From: an uncultured Lachnospiraceae bacterium
Lineage (GTDB): Bacteria > Bacillota > Clostridia > Lachnospirales > Lachnospiraceae
Assembly (NCBI GenBank): GCA_902797565.1
Contig: CADBTO010000129.1
Span: 1 to 9,623, forward strand
Length of the DNA: 9,623 nucleotides
Direction: 5' to 3'
Shown: piece after piece, positions 6,053-9,623 of the stretch
Numbering within the stretch: the stretch's first letter is position 1
Layout of the letters: each line of letters starts with the position of its first letter
The notes under the pieces: generated by a model
Databases searched by the model: none
Seen by the model: the letters and a program-made list of their open reading frames with translations, nothing else
Told to the model about the DNA's origin: nothing
Made by a program: the position numbers and the translations under genes

Positions 6053-7273
6053 ATGGAAGAAGAAAGGGAAAACAGTGGGGCAAGGCCTGCGATCCTCGGC
6101 GGGGAGCCGGTACGCAGGGAGCCAATCTTTTATGGGCACCAGTCCATTGACGAGGCGGATATTGCGGCGGTGGAGCGCGTGCTGAGGGGCGATTATGTGA
6201 CCTGTGGGCCTGCCGTGGCGCAGGCGGAGGAAGACCTGGCCGGTTTTGTGGGGGCAAAGAGGGCCGTTCTGGCTGCGAATGGGACGGCGGCGCTCCATAT
6301 TGCCTGCCTGGCTATTGGAATCCGGCCGGGGGACGAAGTTATTACGACACCTCTGACATTTGCGGCATCGGCGAACTGCGTCCGTTACTGCGGGGGAACC
6401 GTGGTATTTGCAGATATTGACCCGGATACCTACCAGATTGACCCGGAGGATATCGAACGAAAGGTGACGGAGCGTACGAAGGCAGTAATTGCCGTAGACT
6501 TTGCGGGCGTATCCATTGACCATCGGAGGATTCGGGAGATCTGTGACCGGCACGGGCTCCGGTTCATCGAGGATGCCGCGCACGCGATCGGGACGGAAGA
6601 CGGGGGGAGGCGGGTCGGCTCCATTGCAGACCTGACCTGTTTCAGCTTCCATCCGGTGAAGACCGTTACCTGCGGCGAGGGCGGGGCGGTGTGCACGGAT
6701 GACGAGGAACTGTACCGGAATCTCATGCAGTACCGTGCCCATGGCATCACCCGGGACGGGGAGCTGTTCGAGCATTCCGGCGAAGGGGCCTGGTATTATG
6801 AGATGCAGGATCTGGGATATAATTACCGGCTGACGGACTTCCAGTCTGCGATGCTGTCCAGCCAGCTGAAGAAGCTGCCGGAATTTTCACGGCGGAGGCG
6901 GCAGATCGTGGAGTTTTATGACCGGGAATTTGCTGATGTCCCGGGCGTGATCCTGCAGAAGGAACCGGAGGGAAGCCTGGCGACGCGGCATCTGTATGTG
7001 CTGCAGCTGGATCCGGAGGTCCTGCACTGCAGCAGGCGGGAGTTTTTTGACGCGCTGGCGGCGGAGGGGGTGCGGCCGCAGGTGCATTATATCCCCGTGT
7101 ATTATTTTCCGTATTATGAAAAACTGGGATACCATAGGGGGCTATGCCCGAATGTGGAACAGCTTTATGAGCGGATTTTAAGCATCCCGCTTTATCCGGC
7201 GATGACGGACCAGGACTGTGCGGACGTTGTGGCGGCTGTGAAGAAACTACTGTATTGGTTCAGTAAGGCGTGA
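6053..7273 (+). CDS. pseC: DegT/DnrJ/EryC1/StrS-family sugar aminotransferase, PseC-like
   Basis: A PLP-dependent sugar aminotransferase of 406 residues. It resembles PseC, which aminates the 4-keto product of PseB to UDP-4-amino-4,6-dideoxy-N-acetyl-beta-L-altrosamine on the way to pseudaminic acid. Visible features are FYGHQSIDEADI (26-37), NGTAALHIACLAIGI (76-90) around the PLP phosphate site, DEVITTPLTFAASAN (94-108), EDAAHA (173-178) and the internal-aldimine lysine K203 in FSFHPVKTVTCGEGGAV. The YNYRLTDFQ motif (257-265) and QVHYIPVY (343-350) are also PseC-like. The N-terminal ILGGEPVRREP occurs in the wider DegT family, so a different amino sugar is possible. The ATG at 6053 is chosen for aggagg at 6041-6046, over an upstream in-frame ATG at 6020. 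No other pse gene is in the window. The downstream chemoreceptor fits a motile cell that glycosylates flagellin, but that link is inference. Confidence 0.88.
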   Translation: MEEERENSGARPAILGGEPVRREPIFYGHQSIDEADIAAVERVLRGDYVTCGPAVAQAEEDLAGFVGAKRAVLAANGTAALHIACLAIGIRPGDEVITTPLTFAASANCVRYCGGTVVFADIDPDTYQIDPEDIERKVTERTKAVIAVDFAGVSIDHRRIREICDRHGLRFIEDAAHAIGTEDGGRRVGSIADLTCFSFHPVKTVTCGEGGAVCTDDEELYRNLMQYRAHGITRDGELFEHSGEGAWYYEMQDLGYNYRLTDFQSAMLSSQLKKLPEFSRRRRQIVEFYDREFADVPGVILQKEPEGSLATRHLYVLQLDPEVLHCSRREFFDALAAEGVRPQVHYIPVYYFPYYEKLGYHRGLCPNVEQLYERILSIPLYPAMTDQDCADVVAAVKKLLYWFSKA

Positions 7274-7321
7274 GAAACAGAAAGCATGCTGAAAGAAGAC
7301 AGAGTTTTTAGAAATTTATTG

Positions 7322-7351
7322 TTGAATTTCACAAGTTTCTTATGATAAAAT
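7322..7351 (+). promoter_or_regulatory. Candidate promoter of the chemoreceptor gene
   Basis: A -35 box TTGAAT (7322-7327) is followed after 18 bp by TAAAAT (7346-7351), with an extended -10 TG at 7343-7344. The predicted start is near 7358. The DNA is markedly AT-rich against its surroundings. An inverted repeat GAAATT/AATTTC (7311-7316 and 7325-7330) overlaps the -35 box and could be an operator. No flagellar sigma-28 box (GCCGATAA) is present. Confidence 0.55.
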
Positions 7352-7357
7352 GAATAA

Positions 7358-7478
7358 GTTTTGAGGCATTAACACGCCTGCCAGGAAAGAAGTGTTTCGA
7401 ATCACCGGTATTCAAGACCGGAACGCCGGAAGCGCTTGAAACCAGGCAGGCAGACTGTTTGATCCAGGGAGGGGAAAT
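7358..7478 (+). ncRNA. Candidate structured leader (unclassified riboswitch-like element) before the chemoreceptor
   Basis: Between the predicted start and the ribosome binding site (agggaggg, 7466-7473) lies a nested three-helix fold. P1 is 7376-7382 with 7445-7451 (7 perfect bp). P2 is 7390-7398 with 7429-7437 (9 bp, two G.U). P3 is 7405-7409 with 7417-7421 (5 perfect bp) with the 7-nt loop attcaag. Six loop bases (7411-7416, ttcaag) are exactly complementary to 7435-7440 (cttgaa), giving a possible pseudoknot that would compete with P2. An alternative hairpin, 7364-7367 with 7376-7379, would compete with P1. The internal loop between P1 and P2 is purine-rich on its 5' side (aggaaag) and contains gaaacc on its 3' side. 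No T-run follows, so control of translation or stability would be likelier than attenuation. It does not match the conserved bases of GEMM-I or the other classes I can recall. Confidence 0.55.
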
Positions 7479-9515
7479 ATGAGTAATACAGCAGAGCCAA
7501 AAAAAACGAGTATCCGGACACAGCTTTTGGGCGCGATCCTGGTTCTGGCGGCGGTACCGCTGGTTGCTGCGATTGCGATCAGCCTGCTGACTGCGCAGTC
7601 AACGGCAAAAACCACGGCGGAGGAGCTGGGGACGCAGCGGGTGCGTACCCTGCTGGAAAACATCGAGGGCATGATTTCAAAAAACCAGGTTGCGCTGGAA
7701 ACGGCCGCATTCGATCCGATACTTGCGGATACGATCCTTGGAAAGGAGCCGGGCGGTGCAGGATTCCAGGGGAGAACGGAACAGGATTCGAAGAAAAAAC
7801 TCCAGGAAAAATTGGACAATATGGCACAGATCTTCAACGATGGGAACAGTATCGCGCTCGAAGGGACAGATGGACAGCAGATTGTCCGCAGCGATAACAG
7901 CGATCTCGTCAATGTGTCCGAACGGGGGTATTTCCAGGAGGCGATGCAGGGCAAGGTGGCAATTTCTGAAGTCATCCAGAGCAAGACGACGGGCGAGAAC
8001 ATTATTGTGATGGTGGCTCCGATCACGGCAGGTGATGGTTCGGTTGCGGGCGCAGTGCAGAAGAATATCTCGCTTTCCGCATTGGACGAGGTGCTGGAGG
8101 AGGTCACGGGCGGAAAATCCGAGGCCGTGATCGCGGACCAGAGCGGGATGGTCATTGCAGACTCTGAACATACCATGGATGGGCAGGATGTGAGCAGTTC
8201 CGCGTGGTTCCAGTCTGCGCAGCAGGGAAAAGAGGAAGCGTCGATTGTGACGGTGAATGGGACAAAGAAGATCGTGGTCGGGGTGAAGGATGAACTGACC
8301 GGCTGGACAGTGGCTTCTGGTACCAACTATGCTGACGCGATGGCGGGTTCCCGGAAGACGATGGCCTTTATGATTATCATGGGCGTGGTCCTGCTGGTTG
8401 TGGCAGCGGTGATTGGAACGCTTGTGGCGAACGGGATGGCAAACCGGATCATGCATATTTCAGAAGTCATTGATACGCTGGCTGGCGGCGACCTGTCCAT
8501 GCCGGCGATGCAGATCAGGGACGGCAGCGAGATCGGACGGATGGGTATGTCTGTCAACCGGATGCTCGACAAGCTGAACCGGGTGTTCCGCAAAGCGGAC
8601 GGAGATGCAGAACTCGTGGCGGAATCTTCTTCCAACTTCAATGAAGTGTCCGGGCAGTCCGCAGACGCGCTGTCCCAGGTGGCGGAGAGTGCAACCGCCC
8701 TTGCCGAAGGGGCCGCGGATCAGGAGATGGCGGCGCAGGAGATGCGTTCGGCGATGGACCAGATGAATACCTGTATCGCGGATGTGGCGCAGGATATGGG
8801 TACTACGGTTGAGATCACGAAAGACGCGGAGAAACGCACGATGGAAGGCCAGAAGGTGGTTTCCGTGGCGGTTTCCGGTATGAAGCGGCTGGAAGAGACG
8901 ATGAACACGGCGCAGACTGCGGTCCAGGCGCTCAACGCGAAATCCGCGGAGATTGGCAATATTGTTTCCACGATAGCGGATATTGCGAGCCAGACCAGCC
9001 TGCTGGCACTGAACGCCAGCATCGAGGCGGCGCGTGCCGGAGAAGTGGGCAGAGGCTTTGCGGTCGTTGCGACGGAGGTTGGGAACCTTTCGAACCAGTC
9101 CCAGACTGCAGCGGATGAGATCGCGACGCTGATCGGCAGTGTCCGCAAAGAGACCGAGGAAACCGTGGTCGCGATGGAAAAGGGTGCGAAGGAAACGGCG
9201 GAATGCGCGAACTATGTGGAAAGCGCCGGGGAATCCTTTGATGGCATTGCGCAGAGCATTGGCCGGCTGGTGGAGTCGATCAAGCATGCGGAGCATTCTT
9301 CACAGGAAGCGACGGAAAGCGGACGTGTTCTGGAAGAAGCTGTGGCAAAGACCGAAGAGATCGCGCGCGAGACCGCGCAGAATTCCGCTTCGATTTCTGC
9401 CGCTGTGGAAGAGCAGACTGCCGGGATGCAGGAGATCGCGAACGGCAGCGAGCGGATGGCTGGCGCGGCAGAAACGCTGAAGCAGGAGATTGCGGCGTTT
9501 GCGCTCAGGCAGTAG
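7479..9515 (+). CDS. Methyl-accepting chemotaxis protein with dCache-type sensor
   Basis: A transmembrane chemoreceptor of 678 residues that would signal through CheW and CheA to the flagellar motor. After a basic N-terminus, TM1 spans about residues 16-38. An extracytoplasmic region of about 255 residues (39-293) follows. SERGYFQEAMQGK (147-159) and the later IADQSGMVIADSE (218-230) suggest a double-Cache sensor; the tryptophan-containing amino-acid-binding motif is not evident, so the ligand is unknown. TM2 is about 295-318, then a HAMP domain to about 372. The long cytoplasmic coiled coil has the conserved hairpin tip in SLLALNASIEAARAGEVGRG (507-526), and EEQTAGMQEIANGSERM (644-660) is typical of the C-terminal helix. 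The protein ends AFALRQ with no CheR-docking pentapeptide. The start is set by agggaggg, five bases before the ATG. It is last in the series, with its own promoter and structured leader. Confidence 0.97.
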   Translation: MSNTAEPKKTSIRTQLLGAILVLAAVPLVAAIAISLLTAQSTAKTTAEELGTQRVRTLLENIEGMISKNQVALETAAFDPILADTILGKEPGGAGFQGRTEQDSKKKLQEKLDNMAQIFNDGNSIALEGTDGQQIVRSDNSDLVNVSERGYFQEAMQGKVAISEVIQSKTTGENIIVMVAPITAGDGSVAGAVQKNISLSALDEVLEEVTGGKSEAVIADQSGMVIADSEHTMDGQDVSSSAWFQSAQQGKEEASIVTVNGTKKIVVGVKDELTGWTVASGTNYADAMAGSRKTMAFMIIMGVVLLVVAAVIGTLVANGMANRIMHISEVIDTLAGGDLSMPAMQIRDGSEIGRMGMSVNRMLDKLNRVFRKADGDAELVAESSSNFNEVSGQSADALSQVAESATALAEGAADQEMAAQEMRSAMDQMNTCIADVAQDMGTTVEITKDAEKRTMEGQKVVSVAVSGMKRLEETMNTAQTAVQALNAKSAEIGNIVSTIADIASQTSLLALNASIEAARAGEVGRGFAVVATEVGNLSNQSQTAADEIATLIGSVRKETEETVVAMEKGAKETAECANYVESAGESFDGIAQSIGRLVESIKHAEHSSQEATESGRVLEEAVAKTEEIARETAQNSASISAAVEEQTAGMQEIANGSERMAGAAETLKQEIAAFALRQ

Positions 9516-9587
9516 ATCGCCGGGAGCACGGCGTTTGCGCTCAGGCAGTAAATCGCCGGGAGCGCGGTGTATACGCTCAGGCAATAG
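9480..9587 (+). repeat. Three in-frame 36-bp units at and after the chemoreceptor 3' end, each ending in a stop
   Basis: The last 36 bases of the chemoreceptor gene (9480-9515, ending TAG) are followed by 9516-9551 (ending TAA) and 9552-9587 (ending TAG). A 22-base block ending in caggcagta is identical at 9493-9514 and 9529-9550. The third unit is more diverged. All are in the receptor reading frame, and they would read EIAAFALRQ, IAGSTAFALRQ and IAGSAVYTLRQ before their stops. Units 2 and 3 resemble each other at their 5' ends (atcgccgggagc). Tandem duplication of the gene end is the simplest explanation. Confidence 0.9.
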
Positions 9588-9597
9588 GGATGCAAAA

Positions 9598-9623
9598 CCC
9601 CCGGAGGCAGATGCCTCCGGGGG
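9598..9623. terminator. Strong hairpin, probable intrinsic terminator
   Basis: A perfect 11-bp GC-rich stem, 9598-9608 paired with 9613-9623, has an agat loop, and AAAA precedes it (9594-9597). Position and strength suit a terminator for the chemoreceptor gene. The required T-run on the plus strand would lie just beyond the window edge. The A-run on the left would act as a U-tract for a convergent transcript, so it may be bidirectional. Confidence 0.75.

Noticed and set aside
5864..6775. Long minus-strand open frame (303 codons) opposite pseC and the cls-pseC gap
   Set aside because: There is no domain and the composition is skewed; pseC on the other strand is certain.
7300..7351. Flagellar sigma-28 promoter for the chemoreceptor
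   Set aside because: Only GATAA of the GCCGATAA box is present and no TAAA box sits 15 bp upstream. The sigma-A boxes fit better.
7358..7478. GEMM-I cyclic di-GMP riboswitch, or a tRNA fragment suggested by ttcgaatc
   Set aside because: The GEMM-I core (GCACAGGGCAAACC-like segment and GGGACGCAAAGCC-like segment) is absent, and the ttcgaatc does not sit in a 5-bp T-arm.
7412..9296. Minus-strand open frames opposite the chemoreceptor
   Set aside because: The serine- and arginine-rich translations mirror a strongly supported chemoreceptor coding sequence.

Overview
The window looks like ordinary chromosome of a moderately GC-rich Firmicute, most likely a Clostridia or Lachnospiraceae-type anaerobe. 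This is inferred from strong AGGAGG-type ribosome binding sites, AT-rich sigma-A-type promoters in otherwise GC-rich DNA, a class II (Gram-positive-type) EPSP synthase, and a small CxxC protein of a kind I associate with Clostridia. No species can be named from sequence alone. I see no defence system, transposase, prophage, CRISPR array, rRNA or tRNA.

Layout. Positions 1-200 hold a roughly 90-bp tandem repeat array lying beyond the 3' end of aroA. aroA (226-1518) is the only minus-strand gene. It is divergent from a plus-strand series: a YihY/BrkB-family membrane protein (1702-2526), an 81-residue CxxC protein (2533-2778), the O-acetylhomoserine sulfhydrylase metY (2864-4132), a cardiolipin synthase (4205-5902), a PseC-like DegT-family aminotransferase (6053-7273) and a methyl-accepting chemotaxis protein (7479-9515). 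A strong hairpin at the right edge (9598-9623) probably terminates the last gene.

The genes do not form one pathway. They cover aromatic amino-acid synthesis (aroA), methionine and sulfur metabolism (metY), membrane lipid and envelope functions (yihY, cls) and motility-linked functions (pseC, which could supply pseudaminic acid for flagellin glycosylation, next to a chemoreceptor). Only yihY and the CxxC gene are spaced tightly enough to look translationally linked.

The unexplained material is between the genes. It comprises overlapping divergent promoters for aroA and yihY, a possible structured leader before yihY, a well-formed three-helix leader with a possible pseudoknot before the chemoreceptor (the best candidate for an undescribed regulatory RNA), twin 29-nt hairpin repeats before metY, and short tandem duplications at several gene ends, including three in-frame 36-bp units that each end in a stop codon at the chemoreceptor 3' end.
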